Below, piece by piece: positions 13,101 to 25,100 of a stretch of DNA of 64,000 bases. Numbering within the stretch: the stretch's first letter is position 1; each line of letters begins with the position of its first letter. Under the pieces are notes generated by a model. That model was not told the DNA's origin, searched no databases, and saw only the letters and a program-made list of their open reading frames with translations. Source of the stretch: Nematostella vectensis (lineage: Eukaryota > Cnidaria > Anthozoa > Actiniaria > Edwardsiidae); assembly GCF_932526225.1 (NCBI RefSeq), contig NC_064036.1:8005519-8069518 (forward strand). The letters are read 5' to 3'. The position numbers and the translations under genes were made by a program.

Positions 13101-16100
13101 ATGGATGACTGAGAAGCAAATCGATAGGATGGACCTAGCGAAGTACGACGAAGGGTGCTGATATTGGAAGTAGATTTGGAATACCCAGAGAAGCTGTACG
13201 ACCACCACAACGACTACCCGCTAGCCACAGGAAGAGTCTGTGTGGTGACATGCTTCCCAACTACTGCAAAGAGATAGCAGCCAAATTTGGTGTACAAACG
13301 GGACTCGTGAGTAAGCTGAAACCTACGCTAAGCGATAAGGCGATAAACCCCGACTGCCCTTCACCGACACACTCCCTGACCTACGAAATGCAGACAAGGG
13401 ACGTCTACAAAGACTTTTGGAACGACAAAGACAAATTCGACAACAGCGACTACCCTAGAGAGTCACCCTACTATGACGAATCGAACAAAAAGTGATTGGG
13501 AAGTTCAAGGACGAGGCCGCGGGGGCCCCCCGTGTGTGAATTCGTCGGCCTGAGGTCGAAGATGTACTCATACACCCAAGGCTACCGACCTGGTGGAAAT
13601 ACCGCAAAAGCAAAAGGAATAAAAAAAAAGGTGATCAGGGAGAACATCAAACATGGCGACTACAAGAGAACGCTACTCGAGAACGGACAGATGCACCACA
13701 AAGTGAAGAAGATTAGAAGCCAGAGCCATTAATTAGGAAGTTATGAAATCAACAAAGTGAGCCTCAGCAGTTTTGATGATAAAAGGTATATTCTAAACAA
13801 TGGAATTAACAGTCTAGCATACGGACACTACGACGCCCGTTAGAGTGGCGACGAGCGCGGACCAGCAGCAGCACGCCACCCCTCAGACGGACTGAATAGA
13901 GGTGCCGAGCACTAGCTGCTGAACCTAGGCACCTCAGGACACCACAACATCGAAAAAGCGTGAGGACCAGAGAGTGGTCGAGGAGCTGGGGCCAGCGGAG
14001 CCGCACGGATGGAATAATTGGCCATCGACACGGCCTACATGCCATGCTTTATGAGCTGGAATCTCGCTTTGCTCATTGGTCGAATGGGCCCTCAACACAG
14101 CTAACATGCCATGCGCCTCTGGTCTGGAATCTCGCTTCGCTTGATCCCAGATGAACCGGCGCCTGCCTCTCGACCGGTGAGTTGGCCAGGGGGGCTACCG
14201 CCTCGCTCGGCCCGGCGCCTCAGCCCTTCGGTTGAGTCGAGCCCTCACATACCCCTTGCTTCGCGAGGAGGAATGTTTTCCCACCGAGACTCGACTCGGG
14301 CCTCTCGGGGAGTCCCACATCCCCGTCTAGCTGCTCGTAGCGCTTTCTCTGCGCGAAATTCGCTACTCCTTAGATTCGATGCCGGGGACTCCCCTCCTGC
14401 ACGGGTGCCCGACCCCTAGGCCTGAGCCGGCTCCAGACGGTCTGGCCCAAATGGAATCCGGCGGAAACACCCCCCAAATCGGACCGGCGCTCAGAGCCCT
14501 CAAACGGAACCGACGCTCAAAGCTTCCTAATCGCGCTTGTGTTCAAACCCCCATCGGCCAAAAAGTCACACAGCCACCCAATTAAAAAAAGTGACACAGC
14601 CGGCTAATTCAACATGTGCTCAAACCCCCGAGTCCTATACTACATTTGCCGACGCCAAGCAATTTTATGCGCTGTTAGTACATAATGCTGGGAAGTGTTG
14701 CGAGGCAGTTCTCAAACACTTCGTTTGTTTTGTGGAGGGCAGAGAGACAAGGTGAAATGCTTGGTCATGATGGCGCTATTCGCACGTAGCGAAGGAGTTC
14801 TCAAACACTTCGTTTGTATTGTGATCGGCCGAGCGAGACGGCGCAGTACATGGTAAAGTATTGGCACAATTTGCACGAGGCTTAAATATGGTAGCTCTAC
14901 TACACTTCTATTTTAATCATTTAGTTACCGACAGCAGCGATAATGTCATTGCGTCGTCATGGTAACCTGCTCTCACTCACCGGACTTCCTCCGTAGTTGT
15001 GGTGAAAGTCCTCGGGGTTGTCGAGTACTTAGGTTCCTCTTCAACCACGCGGTTCTTAGAGGCCGAGTGGGGAGTGGTACCGTACCGGACCGTCTCTTCG
15101 ATCGTCGTGTTCTTAGGGGGAGGGGTATAGGCCGGTCGTGTTTCGTAGTGTGTCGTTGTGGTTTTCTCGATTATTTTCTTGCTTTCGCCCCGAGTAGGAG
15201 TGGGAGGGGGCTGTCTGGAGGTTGGAGTCCCGGGAACACCTTTGGAAGAGGGAAACAGAAGTAACCTATTATACAATGTAAAACGTCATAGGAGTAGCAA
15301 GGGTTGTGCTTACTCGGTACCAGGTCCCTCTCGGTCATGTGGTCGTCCTCGGTTGGATCTAGCCAGCGGTTACACGGGAACACCATGTGCTCGCTGCGTG
15401 ACGGAATCTCGAGCGTGACCTGATCCAGCCTCCAACCGGAAGCGAGGCCCTTGTTGTCGTGACCGATACGAAACTGTTTGATCTGAGAGAAGAAGCGTTG
15501 TCATCGAGAAGAAATACATTGGGAATGAGTCACAAACGCAATAATAAAACCCTAGAAAGTCATGCAATAACATCAACTAACAGCCAGTCACACAACACTC
15601 GGTGAAACACTTATAGCCGTCACACAACACTCGGTCAATCACCCACAGCCAGTCACACAACACTCGGTCAAACACCCATAGCCGTCACACAACACTCGGT
15701 CAATCACCCACAGCCAGTCACACAACACTCGGTGAAACACTCATAGCCGTCACACAACACTCGGTCAATCACCCACAGCCAGTCACACAACACTCGGTGA
15801 AACACTCATAGCCGTCACACAACACTCGGTCAAACACCCATAGCCGTCACACAACACTCGGTCAATCACCCACAGCCAGTCACACAACACTCGGTGAAAC
15901 ACCCATAGCCGTCACACAACACTCGGTCAATCACCCACAGCCAGTCACACAACACTCGGTCAAACACCCATAGCCGTCACACAACACTCGGTCAATCACC
16001 CACAGCGAGTCACACAACACTCGGTGAAACACTCATAGCCGTCACACAACACTCGGTCAATCACCCACAGCCAGTCACACAACACTCGGTGAAACACTCA

Positions 16101-19100
16101 TAGCCGTCACACAACACTCGGTCAAACACCCATAGCCGTCACACAACACTCGGTCAATCACCCACAGCCAGTCACACAACACTCGGTGAAACACCCATAG
16201 CCGTCACACAACACTCGGTCAATCACCCACAGCCAGTCACACAACACTCGGTGAAACACTCATAGCCGTCACACAACACTCGGTCAATCACCCACAGCCA
16301 GTCACACAACACTCGGTTAATCACCCACAGCCAGTCACACAACACTCGGTGAAACACTCATAGCCGTCACACAACACTCGGTCAATCACCCACAGCGAGT
16401 CACACAACACTCGGTTAAACACCCATGTCACACAACACTCGGTCAATCACCCACAGCTGCACAAATCACTCGGCCAAACTAGCTAGCCCCACAACACTGG
16501 GTCAAACACCTACAGCCAGTCACACAACAACATCCTGCTCCACTACAAGAGCTGGTCACGCATGCCATGGTCACGTACAATGAATTACATACCTGCAACC
16601 AACTACGCAACGAATCATTGTTGGATAAAGAACATTACGCGACCATAGACACGCTCAAACACACTCTGTACCTTGCTTGTACGCGTCCATAGACACGCTC
16701 AAACACACACTTTATCTTGCCTGTACGTGTGCATAGACACACTCAAACACACTCTGTACCTTGCCTGTACGCGTCCATAGACACGCTCAAACGCACTCTG
16801 TACCTTGCCTGTATGCGTGCATAGACACGCTCAAACACACTCTGTACCTTGCCTGTATGCGTGCATAGACACGCTCAAACGCACTCTGTACCTTGCCTGT
16901 ACGCGTGCATAGACACGCTCAAACACACTCTGTACCTTGCCTGTATGCGTGCATAGACACACTCAAACACACTCTGTACCTTGCCTGTATGCGTCCATAG
17001 ACACGCTCAAACGCACTCTGTACCTTGCCTGTATGCGTGCATAGACACGCTCAAACACAATCTGTACCATGCCTATATGCGTGCACAGACACGCTCAAAC
17101 ACACTCTGTACCTTGCCTGTACGCGTCCATAGAAACGCTCAAACGCACTCTGTACCTTGCCTGTATGCGTGCATAGACACGCTCAAACACACTCTGTACC
17201 TTGCCTGTACGCGTCCATAGACACGCTCAAACGCACTCTGTACCTTGCCTGTATGCGTGCATAGACACGCTCAAACACACTCTGTACCTTGCCTGTATGC
17301 GTGCACAGACACGGTCAAACACACTCTGTACCTTGCCTGTACGCGTCCATAGACACGCTCAAACGCACTCTGTACCTTGCCTGTACGCGTGCATAGACAC
17401 GCTCAAACACAATCTGTACCATGCCTGTATGCGTGCACAGACACACTCAAACACACTCTGTACCTTGCCTGTACGCGTCCATAGACACGCTCAAACGCAC
17501 TCTGTACCTTGCCTGTATGCGTGCATAGACACGCTCAAACACACTCTGTACCTTGCCAGTACGCGTGCATAGACACGCTCAACATCGCACGTGAATAGAC
17601 ACGCTCAAACACGCTCTGTACCTTGCCAACGTCCAAAGTTTCCACGATGAACTTATCAGTACGTCCTCGTTCGAATCTCTTCTCTGCTTTGCCTCCCTGA
17701 CGCAACTGGATCTTTTCCGTCTCACCGTCTTCGCCAATCAGCTGGAAGTACACATTGGCATCCGTGCCTGCGTTTGGGACGTCAGCGGTCTTGATGGCCA
17801 GATGATACGATATGTCTTAAAGAAATAAAAATCATACATCAGATTGCATAATACGTATGAACGGAAACATATGTAAGAAACATATCAGATGGTAGGATAT
17901 GTTTGAACGAAAAAAATCCATACATCAGATTGCATAATACGTATGAACGGAAAAGAAACATATATCAGATTTTTTACGTTATGTCTGAACGGAAAGGAAA
18001 CATAAATTAGATGGTACGATATGTTTGAATGAAAAAGAAAAATACATCAGATAGTACGATATGTCTGAACGAAAAAAACATACAACAACATTAGGCGGTA
18101 TGCTGCGTCTGAACGGAAAAGAAACATATATCAGATGGTACAATATGTTTGAAGGCAAAAGAGAATAGATGATACGCTATGTCTGGACAGAAAAAAAATA
18201 CATGAGATGGTACGGTATGTCTGAACAAAAAAACGCACACATCAGATGGAACGTTACATGTCTAAACGAAATATGCGGCCTTGAGCCGTACATTTAAGAC
18301 CTCGGTCTGACAATGCTTCGTACAGACCGAGCAAGCGAGGTTAATAAAACTTTTTTTATATGGCTTATAAAAATTAAAATGACGAGAAAACAAATCAACT
18401 TTCGATTTCGCACGAATATCGATTAGTTTATCAATCGATTTCAAAAAGGCGGGAAAACAAGAAACACTCGCGCACGGTGAAAAAATATCAAACGACAACA
18501 TATATAAAATAGACCTTGGAGTGAAGAGATGTTTGTTTTCGTAGCCCTTCAGAAGTAGAAAGAAGAATTCGTGGGCCCAAATGAATGGAAAAGAAAAAAG
18601 CCGTTCAGTGTTGTTTTCCTTGTGATAATTCAAACCCGACTTCAAGGCTAAAGGCTTAAATTCAGACAAGGGTGGAAAAGTTATTCCCAAACTCCGTCAC
18701 GCCACTTCTGCTGAATTTATTTGTATTCAAATAAAATCAACCCAAAAGTAAATTTCTCCACATACACCTATTTCAATTAAGGTCGACTATAAGAAAATGG
18801 AAAATGATGAATGCCAAACACCACTGGTTAGGGAAAACAAGTCTTAGGCTAAATTAAGTTTGTAGCGAGGTCCTTGTAATAAATGAACGAATTTTGAATA
18901 CAAGGAAACATTATTATTGGCCAAACTTTGTTCCATTTTCCATTCTCTTATCGTCAAACTTTCTTGAAATAGGTGTATATCGCTAGATTGATGATGGAGC
19001 TAACTTCCGATAGCAATTGCTGCTATTATAAAGCATTTGAAATTACACCTTTCCTTAAAATCAATCATGGAAACGACACCTCGGCGATTGGACGAAAAAA

Positions 19101-22100
19101 AAAACAACCAGAGGGGGCAGGAGTTTGTTTGCGTTCGATACAAAGAGTGAATATTGGAAATGGCGTTGACGCGTTGACAGTAAGGGATAATCTTTGAGTG
19201 GGGGGTATTCTGCAATGTAGCCCATATCCGTATTCCATTTCTAGGACAAGTTGATTGGAGAAGGCAAGCAACCAAACTTGGCTCCAAGTGAATATTTCGC
19301 TCCATTGATCGTAATGTCCATGTACACCGAAGTCTATTGTCCTGCTATGCAAATTCGATAGTTTCCGTATTTCAGAATCTAAACCATAGAATTCAGGGCC
19401 ACATCCAAACTTATAAATATTTTTATCTTAAATTGTAGGGAAAAAACACGGTAGTTCGCGTGTTTTTTTCCCTACAAACCAAGATATATCCCGATCTAAA
19501 CCTGTGTTTTGAGCACTGTACTATGAACGCCTGCACTCACACAAACGAAGTTTGAAGAACATTCTAAATTAATGCGTTGCGTAGGCTCCCCGTGGTTAAA
19601 ACTATGACGTGCCCACTCGATCTCGCATAACTCAAGCCTTCAACATGGCGCTTTTCAAGCGCGAATTCATTTTTAGCTTTGCTATTACTGTCCTAGTCGG
19701 TTCCGGTTTACTGACAGTCGTATGGCATTTATCCCTAACACTGAAGAACAAGCACTTTGTTCCATTGAGCCAGGACACTCTCCGTAGCGAAACAAACTCT
19801 TCAAAGAGGGAAGAAACTACCAGATCAACCAACAGGCTGAAACCTTTGGACTTGTTTATCGCCATCGTCTCAGCACCATCGCGTGGAGTACGCCGCACTG
19901 CCATCAGAGAAACATGGCTGTCGACCATACCTTACTATCCGGGAATAGAAGCACGATTTTTCACGGACAGCATAGGGCTAGAAGACGGCATTAAAGCGAA
20001 CTTAACAAGAGAAAGAGACCAATATGGGGACTTGGAGTTCTCGCCGGTCACAGCGGGAATCTTAATGGCTCACAGGTTGTTGTGGGCAATGTTTTGGGCG
20101 TACGGGCGCTATGATTTCAAATTCTTCTTGAGGACAGATGATGACTACTTCGTCTGCCTTAATCATCTTCACTTTGATATTCAGAAAAGGAAGCACGAGG
20201 AGTTTTTGTACTGGGGATGGCTTCACTGTAACCAAGGTGTAGTTAGGATAGACGAAGGCTTTTTAATAGTCGACAATGAGTTTGTACGGGAACTCATAAG
20301 TCGCAATACTTCACTTGTGTGCCATCCTTACGGTGACATAGCTGTGCGCATTTGGGTAGATCAATTTCAACAAGATAGAATGAAGATTTCTTTTTTCGCT
20401 GATAACCCGAGATTAGTCCACCAACGTAGTGGTCTTGGTGACCACGATCTCTCTGCCGACCTATGCAGCAAATTCATGGGGATCCACCAAGCATACCCGT
20501 CTTATATGCGAGCCTACTGGGACCTGGTTAAAGCGTCTTGGCGTAATGTTACTTTCCCCGAAGTTGCGCGCCAACCTTATGAAGTCTATTGCCGCTGGTG
20601 GCAATATGACTGGCGCAACATGTTTCCACCTTACCGCCACGAACCACGTCCTTGTTGGGGCCCGAACTCGGGCTGGCCGGAATTGAGTAAGATCAAGATG
20701 CATGAGGGAAGAGAAAAATAGATGACTTGTATGGCTGAATAGCGATGGTTTGAACTGACATATGAAAAGAGAAGGGTTGTGTTGCGTTTCAAATGGCTTA
20801 CACTAGAATGATAACCCGAATTAATAAATAAGACGTTTAAAAAAGGTCTCACACAGGCTTACACGTGATTCCCTAGCATACTTACTTGGCTTAGGTAGTC
20901 ACGTGATTCGCTAGCATACTTGGCTTTGGTAGTGACGTGATTCACTAGCACACTTACTTGGCATAGGTAGTCACGTGATTCACTAGCTTACTTGGCATAG
21001 GTAGTCACGTGATTCGCCAGCATACTTACTTGGCTTAGGTGGTCTTGGGGCGCCTGGCAAGACGTCACGTTCAAGCTTGCAATCATCTTTATCCTCGGCC
21101 AGCCAGCAGTAGCACGGGAAAGTAGCGCGGTCACCCTGTGCCGGCACCACCTCAACTTCCTCTACGAAGATGCCCTTATTTGGGCCGTGGCTGTCGTGTC
21201 CTATGCGAAGCCTTTCTATCTGATGATTACAAGATGGCGGATTGTTAAAACAATTCGGAATTGTGGTAGGGATAGTGAAGGAGATTAAAAAGTTTGTGTG
21301 TAGCTTAGGGTAACAGGGAGAATGCATGGGGTAGATGGGGCAGAGCTTGTGCGACGATGATAAGATAAGCATAAAATGAGATATGGGGCTGAAGAGGTAT
21401 TCAACATAACCGAGCACCCAACAAACCTGGAACAAGCACACCTTTTAATATTATTAAATAAACAGATAAAGGAAGGGTATATTGAATTTACAAGTTCGAG
21501 GTCTGAGTTCTAATAAGCAATCTAATGTCACAGGGGTGGATCCAGGATTTCAAAATGGGGGATGGATAATGGCCAGATAGACGGCTAATAACTGATCAAG
21601 TGGTTTTTGTGTAGGTCACTACATAGATCTTACAATACTTCACGCTGAATTGGATTTGTCGCGTCAGCAACGTCGAGCAGGCAAAGGAAATTGGACAGTT
21701 CCTCCCGTCCCTCAGACATTTATTTTCTTCAAACAAAGTAACTTTTCAATTTTTTTATTCAAAAAGGGAGAAGGATATCCACCTAATCCACCCCTTGTAT
21801 CCGCAAGTGTCATGCCAAGCTATCCAAAAAAACAACAACAATAGGCTAACCTTCCCTACGCGATTGTATAGACGCCATAAGTACATGTAAATGCACGCGA
21901 TTGTATAGACGCCGTATGTACATGGAAATGCACGCGATTGCGTGACCCTTGAATAGACGCCATATGTACATGGAAATGTACGTGATTGCGTGACCTTTGC
22001 AACTAAAGTTGATTTATTTAGAAACATGAGTTCCTGTGTAAAGTAAGCACATGATTGGTTAAACCGTAATAGATTGGCTATGTACGGTTTGATTTACAAT

Positions 22101-25100
22101 GAGATTTGTACCAGTCGTGCAATCGTTGGTATGTATACGCTTGATTGATATAGCCTTATTGGCTCGATTTTGATGTTTAAACACTATGATTACTAATAGC
22201 GTGAAGATAATTGTTATTATTATATGTGACTATAAGTATTTTAAGGGAATCACGAAGTTATTGACTAGTTTAGGACTCTAGTTATATGCATGTTAGAGAC
22301 TTATGCTTGTGTTACCTGTGCTTAGTTAGAATTATCCCATAGTTGACCGCTTTGTAATAAATCCACGCATGTGACAATTCTGTGGGTCGTTTACTGGTGC
22401 GTACGACAAACGGGTCAAAACGCTGGCTTGAACTCGGGCGGTATTGTGGCCGCCTGCTATCACAGTACATATCTCATCGTTTACCTATCCTATGTCGACT
22501 GTCTCCACGATAAACTTGTACGTCCGGCCCTTCGCATCGCTTACCTTCCCTATGTCGACTGTCTCCACGATAAACTTGTACCTCCGGCCCTTCGCATCGC
22601 TTACCTTCCCTATGTCGACTGTCTCCACGATAAACTTGTACGTCCGGCCCTTCTCATAGCTTACCTTCCCTATGTCGACTGTCTCCACGATAAACTTGTA
22701 CGTCCGGCCCTTCGCATCGCTTACCTTCCCTATGTCGACTGTCTCCACGGTAAACTCGTACGTCCAGCCCTTCTCATAGCTTACCTTCCCTATGTCGACT
22801 GTCTACACGGTAAACTTGTACGTCCGGTCCTTCGCATCGCTTACCTTCCCTATGTCGACCGTCTCCACGATAAACTTGTACGTCCGGCCCTTCGTATCGC
22901 TTACCTTCCCTATGTCGACTGTCTCCACGGTAAACTCGTACGTCCAGCCCTTCTCATAGCTTACCTTCCCTATGTCGACTGTCTACACGATAAACTTGTA
23001 CGTCCGGCCCTTCGCATCGCTTACCTTCATATGTCGACTGTCTCCACGATAAACTTGTACGTCCGGCCCTTCGCATCGCTTACCTTCCCTATGTCGACTG
23101 TCTCCACGATAAACTTGTACCTCCGGCCCTTCGCATCGCTTACCTTCCCTATGTCGACTGTCTCCACGATAAACTTGTACGTCCGGCCCTTCTCATAGCT
23201 TACCTTCCCTATGTCGACTGTCTCCACGATAAACTTGTACGTCCGGCCCTTCGCATCGCTTACCTTCCCTATGTCGACTGTCTCCACGGTAAACTCGTAC
23301 GTCCAGCCCTTCTCATAGCTTACCTTCCCTATGTCGACTGTCTACACGGTAAACTTGTACTTCCGGTCCTTCGCATCGCTTACCTTCCCTATGTCGACCG
23401 TCTCCACGATAAACTTGTACGTCCGGCCCTTCGTATCGCTTACCTTCCCTATGTCGACTGTCTCCACGGTAAACTCGTACGTCCAGCCCTTCTCATAGCT
23501 TACCTTCCCTATGTCGACTGTCTACACGGTAAACTTGTACGTCCGGTCCTTCGCATCGCTTACCTTCCCTATGTCGACTGTCTCCACGGTAAACTTGTAC
23601 GTCCGGCCCTTCTCATCGCTTATCTATCCTATGTCGGCTGTCTCCACGGAAAACTTTTACGTCCAGCCCTTCTCATCGCTTACCTTCCCTATGTCGACCG
23701 TCCCCACGATAAACTTGTACGTCCGGCCCTTCGCATCGCTTACCTTCCCTATGTCGACTGTATCCACGGTAAACTTGTACGTCCGGCCCTTCTTATCGCT
23801 TACCTTCCCTATGTCGACTGTATCCACGGTAAATTTGTACGTCCGGCCCTTCTTATCGCTTATCTATCCTATGTCGACTGTCTCCACGGAAAACTTTTAC
23901 GTCCGGCCCCTCTCATCGCTTACCTTCCCTATGTCGACTGTCTCCACGGTAAATTTGTACGTCCGGCCCTTCTCATCGCTTACCTATCCTATGTCGACTG
24001 TCTCCACGGTAAATTTGTACGTCCGGCCCTTCTCATCGCTTACCTTCCCTATGTCGACTGTATCCACGGTAAATTTGTACGTCCGGCCCTTCTCATCGCT
24101 TACCTTCCCTATGTCGACTGTCTCCACGGTAAACTTGTAAGTCCGGCCCTTCTCAAACTTGTTGAACGAGGAGCCAACAGGTCGTAGCATGATTTTACTG
24201 GTCTCGCCCTTTTCGCCATAAATCTGCACGTAGAGGCTAGCGTCCGGGTTAGGCACCTCTCCCAGCTTGACGGACATCGTGTAAGACGTATCTGAAGACG
24301 AAAAGAATAATCCATTACATTAGATTGCCGCTAGCGCTACCAACATAGTGTCAGACGAATATGAAGACGAATAACACCTAACCAAACAAATACAGTGCAC
24401 CTCTCTCCTCTCTCCCTCTCCCCCATTCGTTGGATGATTCTTCATCTCATCTTCACTCATGGTGTAACTCTCTCCCTCATCTCCCCTTACCAGCCGCTCT
24501 CTCCGACACCCCTACTCGTTAGATTATTCTTTATCGCATCTTTACCCATTTCAGACCTTTTTCTGGTCTAATTCTCCCCCTCATGTCAGTATTATCTCTT
24601 TTCTCCCTCCCACATCCACTCAATAGCTGCGCTTTAACTACCCTCCCCTCCCTTAACCGTTTCTCTCATTGCTCCATTTCTCTTTAATACTTTAAATTTT
24701 CCTTGTACACGCCCCTTTCTGTTGTTGTCTATATTTGAAACCAACGTTCCTTGAATACCATAGTTTTCTAGTCCCCAACTTCCTCTATCTCTACTTCCTC
24801 ATTTTTCTATCACCTCTGGTCGAGAATCCTTATATCAGTGACGATAAAAAAATATATGTTTCAAGAAAGGACACAGTGCTTACAGTCAAGATTAATGGTT
24901 ATGAGGAAATCATTACACGTAGGCAAAACATACACATGCATGATACATGACACATATGTTCAAATGTTGATAAAAGCGAATCAAAACAAAACAACACTAA
25001 ACACCATAGGTTGGACAAAAGATTTGAAAATATCCAAAATTTTGAAATTACAAATTGGATAGAGATTACAAATAGGATAAAGAATATTCAAAACTAAGTT

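Larger units (their letters stand above)
11029..14644 (+). mobile_element. Polinton/Maverick-derived element, 3.6 kb, with long terminal inverted repeats
   Basis: Terminal inverted repeats of about 350-360 bp (11029 to about 11382, and about 14284 to 14644) start AGTAGTATAGGACT on the left and TGTAGTATAGGACT (reverse complement) on the right. They share GGGGGTTTGAGCACA and AGAGGCCCGAGTCGAGTCTC. Flanks CTTGCC (11023-11028) and TTTGCC (14645-14650) fit a 6-bp target duplication with one change. A broken protein-primed-type DNA polymerase B gene lies inside. Long inverted repeats, a 6-bp duplication, a near AG start and this polymerase are Polinton traits. Full Polintons are 15-20 kb, so this is an internally deleted copy. 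It sits in intron 15 of the catenin gene. Confidence 0.75.

Noticed and set aside
16981-17572. Repetitive His/Cys/Arg open frames on the plus strand
   Set aside because: Produced by the 44-bp minisatellite; there are no start context, splice sites or homologues, and the unit continues from the exon 13 donor.
19609-19644. Upstream GTG start extending the glycosyltransferase by 12 residues
   Set aside because: GTG is not a normal start in animal mRNAs; the ATG at 19645 has a strong context and places the membrane anchor at the N-terminus.
22371-24140. Long plus-strand open frames with 20-residue repeats, resembling a repetitive protein
   Set aside because: They are antisense shadows of the 60-bp array derived from exon 11, which translates as PLAT sequence on the minus strand.
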